From: Pseudorhodobacter sp.
Lineage (GTDB): Bacteria > Pseudomonadota > Alphaproteobacteria > Rhodobacterales > Rhodobacteraceae
DNA length: 6,447 bases
Direction of reading: 5' to 3'
NCBI GenBank assembly: GCA_014378345.1
Contig: JACMNW010000344.1
Coordinates: 1 to 6,447 of the forward strand
Shown: positions 1 to 6,320 of the stretch, piece after piece
Layout: each line of letters opens with the position of its first letter
Position numbering within the stretch: position 1 is the first letter of the stretch
The notes under the pieces: generated by a model
Databases searched by the model: none
The model's input: the letters and a program-made list of their open reading frames with translations, nothing else
Told to the model about the DNA's origin: nothing
Made by a program: the position numbers and the translations under genes

Positions 1-1060
1 ACGGCTTGCCGAAATGGCCCGCGCCCTGTGTGCCAAAATCGCTGTCACCGCACACGATGATTGCCTGCCCGACCTGCGCACAGCCCTTGAAGGCACAGGT
101 ATCAACGCCGCCAGCGGCGCCGTCGCCCTGCAAGAGGCCGCAGATCGCCCGGCAGATTGGGTGATGTCGGCAATCGTCGGGGCGGCGGGTCTGGAGCCCG
201 GCTTTCGCGCCCTGCGCCATGGGGCCACGCTGGCCCTTGCCAATAAGGAAAGCCTTGTCACCGCGGGGCCGTTGTTGCTGGCCAAGGCCGCCCGCCACAA
301 GGCCACCATCCTGCCCGTCGATTCAGAACATTCCGCGATATTTCAGGCGCTGACCGGCGAAGATATCACCGCCGTTGAACGCATAATTCTGACCGCTTCC
401 GGCGGCGCGCTGCGTGACTGGCCAATCGACCGACTGGCGCATGCTACCTTGCAGGACGCGCTTGCGCATCCAAACTGGGCCATGGGCCAGCGGATCACCG
501 TGGATTCCGCCAGCATGTTCAACAAGGCGCTGGAAATCATTGAAACGCGGGAATTCTTTGGCGTGACGCCGGACCAGATCGAGGTGATCATTCACCCCGA
601 ATCGTTGATCCATTCCATGGTCGGCTTTCACGATGGCGCCATCATGGCCCATTTGGGGGCGCCCGATATGCGCCATGCCATCGGTTATGCGTTAAACCAT
701 CCGGCCCGCAGCCCGCTGCCGGTGGCGCGGCTTGATTTTGCAGCCCTGGGCAAGCTGTCGTTCCGTGCGCCAGACGACACGCGGTATCCCGCCTTGCGCC
801 TTGCGCGCGAGGTGATGGCGACCCGCGGCCTTGCGGGGGCTGTGTTTAATGCGGCCAAAGAAATCGCTCTCGATCTGTTTATCGCCGGGCGCATTGGCTT
901 TCTTGACATGGCGCATCTGGTAGAAGACACGCTTGCCAAGGTTTCGGCTGAGATTAGCCTTGGTAATGCCGCCCTTGCCCTTGAAGACGTGCACCGGGCA
1001 GACCATCTTGCCCGCATACGGGCGAATGAGGCGGCACAAATGCGGCAAAAGGGGCACTAG
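1..1060 (+). CDS. dxr: 1-deoxy-D-xylulose 5-phosphate reductoisomerase, 5'-truncated by window edge
   Basis: Dxr (IspC) converts 1-deoxy-D-xylulose 5-phosphate to 2-C-methyl-D-erythritol 4-phosphate with NADPH and a divalent metal, the first committed step of the cytosolic MEP isoprenoid pathway. The reading frame is open from base 2, so the gene starts outside the window; the ATG at 14 is an internal Met. About 352 residues are visible, against roughly 390-400 for the family, and the missing part should hold the N-terminal glycine-rich NADPH motif. Counting from that Met, the metal-binding PVDSEH motif has D103 and E105 (codons 320-328), the HPNW His is residue 152, and the MFNKALE motif gives N170, K171 and E174. 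These line up with E. coli D150/E152, H209 and K228/E231. LANKES and TASGG motifs are also present. The gene ends in TAG at 1058-1060, three bases before rseP, which implies co-transcription. Nothing is missing in the catalytic part. Confidence 0.97.
   Translation, partial: RLAEMARALCAKIAVTAHDDCLPDLRTALEGTGINAASGAVALQEAADRPADWVMSAIVGAAGLEPGFRALRHGATLALANKESLVTAGPLLLAKAARHKATILPVDSEHSAIFQALTGEDITAVERIILTASGGALRDWPIDRLAHATLQDALAHPNWAMGQRITVDSASMFNKALEIIETREFFGVTPDQIEVIIHPESLIHSMVGFHDGAIMAHLGAPDMRHAIGYALNHPARSPLPVARLDFAALGKLSFRAPDDTRYPALRLAREVMATRGLAGAVFNAAKEIALDLFIAGRIGFLDMAHLVEDTLAKVSAEISLGNAALALEDVHRADHLARIRANEAAQMRQKGH
1047..1054 (+). promoter_or_regulatory. Shine-Dalgarno of rseP, supporting a TTG start
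   Basis: The purine run AAAAGGGG lies inside the last codons of dxr and ends nine bases before the TTG at 1064. It is the main reason for accepting TTG as the rseP start: the resulting protein has the N-terminal length expected before the HEXXH helix, and no ATG or GTG is available in frame before that helix. Confidence 0.55.
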
Positions 1061-1063
1061 GGC

Positions 1064-2401
1064 TTGGAATTTGTAAATTTACTACCCGCCTTTGGTGGTT
1101 TGGTCTGGACCGTGCTTGCCTTTGTTCTGGCGCTGTCGATTATTGTGGCGGTGCATGAATACGGCCATTACATCGTTGGTCGCTGGTCGGGCATCCATGC
1201 CGAGGTGTTCAGCCTTGGCTTTGGTCCCGTAGTCTATTCCCGCATTGATAAGCGTGGCACGAAGTGGCAGCTGGCGGCCTTGCCGTTTGGCGGATTTGTG
1301 AAGTTTCTGGGCGACAGCAGTGCGGCATCAGGCAAAGACGGCGAAAAAATATCCGGCCTGTCAGACGCCGAAAGACGCCGCACTATGCACGGCGCGCCAC
1401 TTTGGGCACGCGCCGCAACCGTTGCGGCCGGGCCCGTCTTCAATTTCATTTTGTCAATTGTTGTGTTCTTTGGTCTGTTCCTGTCTTTTGGCGTGACCGC
1501 CGATCTTCCCGTGATCGGGTCGATGAAGCCCCTGCCGTTTGAAGGCCAATCCCTGCTGCCGGGCGATCAGATATTGTCAGTTTCGGGTATCAAGACGGCT
1601 GATTTTGATGCTTTTGTTGCAGCAACCAAAGATCTACCCGTTACGGCCCGCGTCGATTATCTGGTGCAACGGGATGGTGCAAGCGTGTCGGTGTCTGGCC
1701 CCTATCCGCTGCCACCTGTTGCAGATGCCGTGCAACCCAGATCCGCCGCAAGTGACGCAGGTGTAAAAGCCGGGGATGTGATCCTGGCTATCAACGGTCA
1801 GCCCGTATCGGCGTTTGAAGAAGTGCGTGCCGCGGTGGGTGCATCAGACGGCAAGCCGCTTTCTTTCAAAATCTGGCGCGCCGGGGCGGACTTTGAGGCA
1901 ACGATGATACCGCAACGCCGCGATTTGCCCAAAGATGGTGGTGGTTTTGAAACGCGCTGGCTGATTGGCATGTCAGGCGGTTTGATGTTTGTGCCGGAAT
2001 TGCGCACGCCGGGCCTGTTCGAGGCGGCGTCGCTTGCCGTGCAGGGAACTTGGAAAGCGGGCACAACTAATTTGTCGTTCTTGTGGAATATAGTTATCGG
2101 CAATGTATCAACATGCAACGTCAGTGGTCCCATCGGCATTGCAAAAGTGTCGGGTGATGCGGCGCGTCAAGGCATCGACAGCTTCATCATGTTGATTGCG
2201 TTGCTGTCTACATCTGTTGGCCTGTTGAACCTGTTTCCAATTCCGGTGCTGGATGGTGGTCATTTGGTGTTTCATGCCTTTGAGGCCGTTACCGGCAAGC
2301 CGCCGTCAGACCGGGTGTTGCGCGTCTTGATGGGCATTGGGCTGACAGCATTGTTGGGTCTGATGGCGTTTGCCGTGACAAACGATATTTTCTGCCCCTA
2401 A
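1064..2401 (+). CDS. rseP: RseP family site-2 intramembrane zinc metalloprotease
   Basis: Peptidase family M50B protease of the inner membrane. In E. coli RseP cuts the anti-sigma factor RseA after DegS and also clears signal-peptide remnants; the substrate here is unknown. The 445-residue product is close to E. coli RseP (450). The first membrane helix (about 13-36) carries zinc motif HEYGH at 31-35. GGFVKFLGD matches the membrane-associated loop, and a second hydrophobic segment lies at about 120-143 with the GPVFNF motif. Two periplasmic PDZ domains follow, about 145-215 (PGDQILSVSG) and 220-290 (KAGDVILAINGQ). The C-terminal NLFPIPVLDGGH motif gives the third zinc ligand, D397, with a last helix at about 417-438. 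The start is TTG at 1064, three bases after dxr. In Rhodobacterales this gene commonly sits between dxr and bamA. It looks intact. Confidence 0.95.
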   Translation: MEFVNLLPAFGGLVWTVLAFVLALSIIVAVHEYGHYIVGRWSGIHAEVFSLGFGPVVYSRIDKRGTKWQLAALPFGGFVKFLGDSSAASGKDGEKISGLSDAERRRTMHGAPLWARAATVAAGPVFNFILSIVVFFGLFLSFGVTADLPVIGSMKPLPFEGQSLLPGDQILSVSGIKTADFDAFVAATKDLPVTARVDYLVQRDGASVSVSGPYPLPPVADAVQPRSAASDAGVKAGDVILAINGQPVSAFEEVRAAVGASDGKPLSFKIWRAGADFEATMIPQRRDLPKDGGGFETRWLIGMSGGLMFVPELRTPGLFEAASLAVQGTWKAGTTNLSFLWNIVIGNVSTCNVSGPIGIAKVSGDAARQGIDSFIMLIALLSTSVGLLNLFPIPVLDGGHLVFHAFEAVTGKPPSDRVLRVLMGIGLTALLGLMAFAVTNDIFCP

Positions 2402-2419
2402 ACAATCGGAACCCGGCCT

Positions 2420-2449
2420 TTGTGGCGCATCGTCAAACTGATGCCACAA
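2420..2449 (+). terminator. Hairpin just after rseP, possible terminator or attenuator
   Basis: Nineteen bases after the rseP stop, TTGTGG (2420-2425) plus CATC (2428-2431) pair with GATG (2440-2443) plus CCACAA (2444-2449). This gives a ten-pair stem with a two-base CG bulge and an eight-base loop. Only ATCTTTC follows rather than a clean T run, so it is at best a weak intrinsic terminator. It could instead be a 3'-end stabiliser or a processing site between rseP and the small ORF. Confidence 0.4.
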
Positions 2450-2492
2450 TCTTTCGGCACATTAGCCGCAAATTAACTTTTGAGGTGTCGTC

Positions 2493-2630
2493 ATGCAAGC
2501 TGTTGCCCAAGGCTACCAAGGCCTTTCGCTGGTTATCGGGCTGAACTGGGACCGGTTGTTTTTTCTGGGCACAATCGTTGTCGGGCTGTTGTCCGGGGCG
2601 TTTTTAGGGTCTGCCATTCTCCAACCTTAA
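2493..2630 (+). CDS. Small hypothetical single-pass membrane protein (45 aa)
   Basis: I cannot name a family for this ORF. It starts at ATG 2493 with GAGG at 2482-2485, seven bases upstream. An in-frame TGA at 2481-2483 leaves no longer start, and it ends in TAA at 2628-2630. The first 20 residues are mildly amphipathic with several Gln and end in GLNWDR. Residues about 22-43 form one continuous hydrophobic helix with glycines at 31, 35 and 39 (GxxxGxxxG), a spacing associated with helix-helix packing. R21 just before the helix suggests the N-terminus stays in the cytoplasm. It lies between rseP and bamA on the same strand, which hints at an envelope role but does not show one. Third-position base use looks like that of the neighbours. 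Evidence for a real gene is the good ribosome site, the clean membrane helix and the otherwise unexplained gap; conservation could not be tested. Confidence 0.6.
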   Translation: MQAVAQGYQGLSLVIGLNWDRLFFLGTIVVGLLSGAFLGSAILQP

Positions 2631-2637
2631 GCTGAAC

Positions 2638-2669
2638 CAGGGCGCACAAGATGTTGCGTGCTTACCCTG
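2638..2669 (+). repeat. Interrupted inverted repeat followed by an A run
   Basis: CAGGG (2638-2642) pairs with CCCTG (2665-2669). Inside it GCAC (2644-2647) can pair with GTGC (2658-2661), leaving a ten-base loop and a small internal loop. It begins eight bases after the small ORF's stop. Seven As (2672-2678) follow rather than Ts, so it is not an intrinsic + strand terminator. On the - strand the T run would precede the stem, so it is not one there either. It may be a chance structure or an element in the bamA leader. Confidence 0.3.
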
Positions 2670-2691
2670 ATAAAAAAACCACCACTGCCTT

Positions 2692-2720
2692 TTGACAAGC
2701 CATCGCTTACCCGTTAGTCA
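2692..2720 (+). promoter_or_regulatory. Possible sigma-70 type promoter upstream of bamA
   Basis: A perfect -35 hexamer TTGACA lies at 2692-2697. At a 17-base spacing the only -10 candidate is TAGTCA (2715-2720), which matches TATAAT poorly; the better TATATC (2723-2728) is too far away at 25 bases. Alphaproteobacterial promoters often have a strong TTGAC box and a loose -10. The position, about 35-60 bases before the bamA start in a gap after a possible terminator, is sensible for an independent bamA promoter. Confidence 0.35.
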
Positions 2721-2742
2721 GGTATATCAGGTTGGTTTTTGT

Positions 2743-2750
2743 GGGGCGGG
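2743..2750 (+). promoter_or_regulatory. G-rich ribosome-binding region favouring ATG 2754 for bamA
   Basis: GGGGCGGG ends three bases before ATG 2754, and its first four Gs end seven bases before it. A TTG at 2739 in the same frame is an alternative start, with AGG at 2729-2731 seven bases ahead. It would add only five residues (Met-Trp-Gly-Gly-Ile) in front of the signal peptide. ATG is preferred on codon type; neither site is a textbook Shine-Dalgarno sequence. Confidence 0.4.
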
Positions 2751-2753
2751 ATA

Positions 2754-5102
2754 ATGGGAAATGTGACAGGCGCAATTTCGGCGCGCGGTACGATCAGCCG
2801 GCGGATATTGCGCCAAACAGCGGTCGCGGTTTTCCTAGGATTGGCAGTGACTTCCGGCCCTTTGTTAACCTCAGCCCAAGCGCAAAGTTACAGCTTTTCT
2901 TCGGTAACTGTGCAAGGCAACGAACGCGTCGACGCCGCCACCATCATCAGCTATGCGGGAATCGCCAAGGGGCAAGAAGTGTCTGCCGCCGCCCTGAACG
3001 ACGCATATCAGCGCATCGTCAACTCTGGCCTGTTTGAGACGGTCGATGTTCGCCCACAGGGCGGCACGCTGGTTATTGCCGTAAAAGAATACCCGATTGT
3101 GAATGTGATCAACTTTGAAGGTAACAAGCGGCTGAAAGACGAACAGCTTGCCGAAGTTGCGTCATCCTCGAAGGCCCGCCGTGTATACTCGCCCGCCCTT
3201 GCCGAGGCAGATGCAACCGCGATTGCCGAAGCCTACCGGGTGGCAGGGCGCACGGCCGCAACCGTGACACCGCGTATCATCCGGCGGTCTGACAACCGCG
3301 TCGATCTGGTGTTTGAGATTACCGAAGGCAAGGTGGTTGAGGTGGAACGGCTGTCCTTCGTAGGCAACCGTGCCTATTCCGACCGCCGCCTGCGCCAAAT
3401 TCTGGAAACCAAACAGGCAGGCCTGCTGCGCCAACTGATCCAGGCCGATACCTATGTCGCCGAACGCGTCGATCTTGATAAGCAACTTCTCCGCGATTTT
3501 TATCTGTCACGCGGCTATGTCGATTTTCAGGTTTTGGATGCGTCGTCCGAACTTGCGCGGGAACGTGACGGCTATTTCGTAACCTTTAACATCCGTGAAG
3601 GCCAAAGCTTTAACGTAGGGACTGTAAGCACATCTTCGACGGTCGAGGGTGTAGACGCTGCCGAATTCGAAGCGGTTCAAAAACTACCATCCGGCGTGAC
3701 CTATTCGCCTGCACTGATTGAAACCAATATCGCGCGGATGGAAAATCTGGCGCTGCGCAAGGGCCTGAATTTCATTCGAATTGAGCCTAAAATAACCCGC
3801 AACGACCGTGATCAAACGCTGGATGTCGAATTTGTGCTGTCACGTGGTGAACGGATATTCGTGGAACGCATTGATATCCAAGGCAATAATACAACGTTGG
3901 ATCAGGTGGTGCGGCGTCAGTTCCGCACGGTTGAAGGCGACCCCTTCAATCCCCGCGAGGTACGTCAAGCCGCTGAACGCATTCGCGCGCTTGGCTTCTT
4001 TGTGGATGCCAAAGTTGACGCGCAGCCTGGTACTGCCGGGGATCAGGTTGTCGTTGACGTGAATGTTGAAGAACAACCAACAGGCAAGTTGTCGTTTGGT
4101 GCCAGTTATGGGGCCCAATCCGGCATTGCACTTACAATTGGGTTTTCCGAAACCAACTTCCTTGGCCGGGGGCAGGGGCTTTCGGTTAATTTGTCGAACG
4201 GCACGGATAACCGCGACATCAGCTTTGGCTTTGTTGAACCAGCGTTTTTGGGCCGGGATTTGAAGTTCAAACTTGGTGCCTATTACAAGACAACAGAACA
4301 GCAAGACGCGAAATACAACACCAGCAATATCGGGCTGACGACCGGCCTCGAATTTCCCGTCAGCGAAAATGGTCGGCTGGAACTGCGCTACCGCATTTCC
4401 GAAGACGAGATTACGGACGTTGCTGTCGGCAGTTCTAATATTATCGTGCGTGAAGCGGCGCGCGGCGCGTTGTTGACCAGCACGCTGGGCTACAGCTACA
4501 GCTATGATACAAGGGTGAACGGGCTGAACCCAAATGGCGGTGTTTTGTTGCGCTTTAGCCAAGATTTTGGCGGCTTGGGCGGCGATACGAAGTATATTTT
4601 GACCAATGCCTTCGCCTTGGCCGAAACCAAAGTCCTGAAAGAGGAAGTAACCGTTCGCGCCATTTTTGAAGGTGGCATGATCAATTCTTTGGGCGATAGC
4701 GGCAGCAGGGTTACGGAGCGCTTTTTTGCCAATGGCAAGCTGCGTGGTTTTGAAAGCAATGGGTTTGGCCCACGCGATCTGACCGCGCCCAACCAAGATG
4801 CGCTTGGCGGCAATGTCTATGCCACGGCCCGGCTTGAAGCCGAATTTCCGATCGGCCTGCCAGAAGAATATGGCGTGAAAGGCGGGGCTTTCCTTGATGT
4901 AGGCTCGGTCTGGTCTTTGGATGATATCGCGGGCACTGGCGGCCCGGTGGATGATAATTTCCACCTGCGCTCTGCCATTGGTCTTTCCGTGTTCTGGAAT
5001 ACGCCCATTGGGCCTTTGCGGTTCAACTTTTCCAAAGCGCTGGTCAAAGAAGACTATGACAAAGAGCAGAACTTTGATTTGACCATCTCGACAAAGTTCT
5101 GA
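2754..5102 (+). CDS. bamA: Outer-membrane protein assembly factor BamA
   Basis: BamA (Omp85 family) is the core of the BAM complex that folds and inserts beta-barrel proteins into the outer membrane. From ATG 2754 the product is 782 residues, close to the family norm of about 770-810. A signal peptide with a basic start (Arg pair near 16-17), a hydrophobic core and an SAQA|QS site suggests cleavage after residue 43. Five POTRA domains follow at roughly 46-114, 115-192, 193-283, 284-365 and 366-442, several with the typical (Q/E)GN turn (VQGNERV, FEGNKRL, VGNRAY, IQGNNTT). The 16-strand barrel covers about 443-782 and holds the loop-6 LRGF motif (R664-G665-F666). The protein ends in Phe within LTISTKF, the usual beta-signal form. 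Its TGA shares the A with the ATG of the next gene, so the chaperone is likely translationally coupled. No truncation or frameshift is seen. Confidence 0.96.
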   Translation: MGNVTGAISARGTISRRILRQTAVAVFLGLAVTSGPLLTSAQAQSYSFSSVTVQGNERVDAATIISYAGIAKGQEVSAAALNDAYQRIVNSGLFETVDVRPQGGTLVIAVKEYPIVNVINFEGNKRLKDEQLAEVASSSKARRVYSPALAEADATAIAEAYRVAGRTAATVTPRIIRRSDNRVDLVFEITEGKVVEVERLSFVGNRAYSDRRLRQILETKQAGLLRQLIQADTYVAERVDLDKQLLRDFYLSRGYVDFQVLDASSELARERDGYFVTFNIREGQSFNVGTVSTSSTVEGVDAAEFEAVQKLPSGVTYSPALIETNIARMENLALRKGLNFIRIEPKITRNDRDQTLDVEFVLSRGERIFVERIDIQGNNTTLDQVVRRQFRTVEGDPFNPREVRQAAERIRALGFFVDAKVDAQPGTAGDQVVVDVNVEEQPTGKLSFGASYGAQSGIALTIGFSETNFLGRGQGLSVNLSNGTDNRDISFGFVEPAFLGRDLKFKLGAYYKTTEQQDAKYNTSNIGLTTGLEFPVSENGRLELRYRISEDEITDVAVGSSNIIVREAARGALLTSTLGYSYSYDTRVNGLNPNGGVLLRFSQDFGGLGGDTKYILTNAFALAETKVLKEEVTVRAIFEGGMINSLGDSGSRVTERFFANGKLRGFESNGFGPRDLTAPNQDALGGNVYATARLEAEFPIGLPEEYGVKGGAFLDVGSVWSLDDIAGTGGPVDDNFHLRSAIGLSVFWNTPIGPLRFNFSKALVKEDYDKEQNFDLTISTKF

Positions 5103-5692
5103 TGCGTGGTGGGGCAACTGGCTATTTTCTGGCGGCTTTTCTTGCCGTAGCTGGGCCTGTATCGGTCTGTGTTGCCCAAGATACTGGCGCGCAAAGTGCC
5201 GTATTAACTGTTGATCCGGAACGGCTTTTTGCTGAATCGAGATTTGGCAAAGCTGCCATTGCCAAACTGGAGGCGGCTCAGCAAGATTTGCTGGCTGAAA
5301 ACAAAAAACTTGAAATCGCGCTAGAGGCGGAAGAAAAAGATCTGACCGAACAGCGCCCCACTTTGCCGCCGGACCAATTTCGAAAACTAGCCGATGCTTT
5401 CGATAAGAAGGCCGAAGAAATTCGCGCGGCACGCCTTGCAAAGTCACGCAGTTTGACCACCCTGCGCGATGAGGATCGACAGAATTTTCTAAGCGCCGTC
5501 GTGCCCATTTTGGGTGATTTGATGGGTGAAATGGGGGCTTTGGTCATTTTGGATAAAAAAACTGTATTTTTGTCATTTGAACGGGTTGATGTAACGACCC
5601 GCGCCCTTGCCCGGATTGATGCGGCCCTTGATAATAATCTAAATCCTATCGCGCCGCAGACTGCGCCGGATAAAATTACGCCTGCCCCATAA
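5102..5692 (+). CDS. skp: OmpH/Skp-family periplasmic outer-membrane protein chaperone
   Basis: Skp/OmpH proteins are trimeric 'jellyfish' chaperones that hold unfolded outer-membrane proteins in the periplasm for BamA. The 196-residue product has a signal peptide with likely cleavage after A25 (CVA|QD). A beta segment at about 33-43 (VLTVDPERLF) follows, then a long charged Ala/Glu/Lys helix region from about 50 to 140 split by the PTLPPDQ turn, then a second beta segment at about 145-165 that would complete the trimer core. The last 15 or so residues are Pro/Ala-rich and probably disordered; together with the signal they make it longer than E. coli Skp (161). The ATG overlaps the bamA stop (TGATG at 5100-5104) and has no clear Shine-Dalgarno of its own, which points to coupling with bamA. 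Sequence identity in this family is low, so the call rests on architecture and position directly after bamA. Confidence 0.88.
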   Translation: MRGGATGYFLAAFLAVAGPVSVCVAQDTGAQSAVLTVDPERLFAESRFGKAAIAKLEAAQQDLLAENKKLEIALEAEEKDLTEQRPTLPPDQFRKLADAFDKKAEEIRAARLAKSRSLTTLRDEDRQNFLSAVVPILGDLMGEMGALVILDKKTVFLSFERVDVTTRALARIDAALDNNLNPIAPQTAPDKITPAP

Positions 5693-5722
5693 GTATTGCT
5701 TATTAGGTTTTGCTGCGTAACC

Positions 5723-5742
5723 CAAAGGGCGCGGTACCTTTG
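5723..5742 (+). terminator. Short hairpin after skp, weak terminator candidate
   Basis: CAAAGG (5723-5728) and CCTTTG (5737-5742) are perfect inverted copies around the eight-base spacer GCGCGGTA. A TTTT run appears five bases further on (5748-5751), too far and too short for a strong intrinsic terminator. The hairpin lies about 30 bases after the skp stop, so partial termination or transcript-end protection is possible. Confidence 0.25.
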
Positions 5743-5759
5743 AATGATTTTACCGTGCC

Positions 5760-5788
5760 TTGCCGGATCACGCCCAAGTTGCTAGCAC
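5760..5788 (+). promoter_or_regulatory. Weak promoter candidate upstream of fabZ
   Basis: TTGCCG (5760-5765) and TAGCAC (5783-5788) are spaced by 17 bases and lie about 50 bases before fabZ. Each matches the sigma-70 consensus only in part (four and three of six bases). The 143 bp gap, much longer than the other gene junctions, is the main reason to suspect a start site here. Confidence 0.2.
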
Positions 5789-5799
5789 AGTGGTTTAAC

Positions 5800-5811
5800 G
5801 GCGCTTTCGCC
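5800..5811 (+). repeat. Small hairpin in the fabZ leader
   Basis: GGCG (5800-5803) and CGCC (5808-5811) enclose a CTTT loop. The hairpin ends 14 bases before the fabZ Shine-Dalgarno, where it could influence ribosome access, but four G-C pairs can arise by chance. Confidence 0.25.
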
Positions 5812-5825
5812 TAACTCCCCAGTTC

Positions 5826-5830
5826 AGGAG
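5826..5830 (+). promoter_or_regulatory. Shine-Dalgarno of fabZ
   Basis: AGGAG ends five bases before ATG 5836. This is the best ribosome site in the window and fixes the fabZ start; it implies that fabZ is translated independently of skp. Confidence 0.8.
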
Positions 5831-5835
5831 ACGAC

Positions 5836-6315
5836 ATGTCCGATCAATCCGCCCCTAGTGTCACCTTAGTGCCGGTTGTAGACCTTGATCTGATCCAACG
5901 GATCATCCCGCATCGCTATCCGTTTTTGTTGATCGACAAGGTCTGTGACGTTGTTTTGCATAAGTCCTGCGTTGGCATCAAAAACGTCACTTACAACGAG
6001 CCGCAGTTTCAGGGCCATTTTCCCGGCATGCCGATTTTTCCCGGCGTGATGATCATAGAGGCGATGGCGCAGACTTCTGGCATACTGGTTGGTCTGTCGA
6101 TGGATCTGGTTGATAAAGGGGCAAAGGTTTTCTTCATGGGGGTTGACGGCGTTAAGTTCCGGCGCAAGGTGGTGCCCGGCGACGTGTTGGAACTGCATGT
6201 GACCGCCTTGCGCGGTGGCGGCCGGGTCTGGAAGTTTGAAGGTCGCGCGATGGTTGGCACAGAACTTGCCTGCGAAGCCACCTTTTCCGCCATGTTCGAT
6301 CTGCCAAAAGCTTGA
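5836..6315 (+). CDS. fabZ: 3-hydroxyacyl-[acyl-carrier-protein] dehydratase FabZ
   Basis: FabZ removes water from (3R)-3-hydroxyacyl-ACP to give trans-2-enoyl-ACP in type II fatty acid synthesis in the cytoplasm. It competes with LpxA for 3-hydroxyacyl-ACP and so balances phospholipid against lipid A. The 159-residue product is a single hot-dog domain, slightly longer than E. coli FabZ (151). The N-terminal IIPHRYPFLLIDKV segment (24-36) is typical. The active-site stretch GHFPGMPIFPGV provides catalytic H61, and IEAMAQ provides E75 at the start of the central helix. The gene has its own Shine-Dalgarno after a 143 bp gap and is followed five bases later by lpxA, the standard pairing. FabZ is preferred over FabA because of the motif form, the length and the lpxA neighbour. 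Confidence 0.97.
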   Translation: MSDQSAPSVTLVPVVDLDLIQRIIPHRYPFLLIDKVCDVVLHKSCVGIKNVTYNEPQFQGHFPGMPIFPGVMIIEAMAQTSGILVGLSMDLVDKGAKVFFMGVDGVKFRRKVVPGDVLELHVTALRGGGRVWKFEGRAMVGTELACEATFSAMFDLPKA

Positions 6316-6320
6316 ACGAC

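Noticed and set aside
14..1060. ATG at 14 as the true start of dxr
   Set aside because: The frame stays open to the window edge, and alignment by catalytic residues places this Met about 47 residues into E. coli Dxr numbering, so the real start is upstream of the window.
1264..1766. Additional + strand open frames inside rseP (1264-1542 and 1539-1766)
   Set aside because: They are fully contained in rseP in another frame, show no domain features and have no reason to be translated.
2408..2434. GGAAC followed 18 bases later by CGTC, resembling an EcfG-type promoter
   Set aside because: The -10 part is CGTC rather than CGTT, the spacer is slightly long, and the second half lies inside the hairpin at 2420-2449. 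One partial match is not enough.
2718..2732. Direct repeat TCAGGT at 2718-2723 and 2727-2732 as a regulator site
   Set aside because: Six-base copies nine bases apart can easily occur by chance and match no operator I know.
5102..5176. Possible lipoprotein signal in the Skp-like protein because of Cys23
   Set aside because: The residue before Cys is Val, which does not fit the lipobox rule of Gly/Ala/Ser at that place; a normal signal peptidase I site follows at CVA|QD.
3840..5447. Open frame of 535 codons on the - strand across bamA and skp
   Set aside because: It lies antisense to two clear genes, has no recognisable domain, is rich in Gln/Arg/Ala as expected from a reverse frame of coding DNA of this composition, and has no plausible start region.
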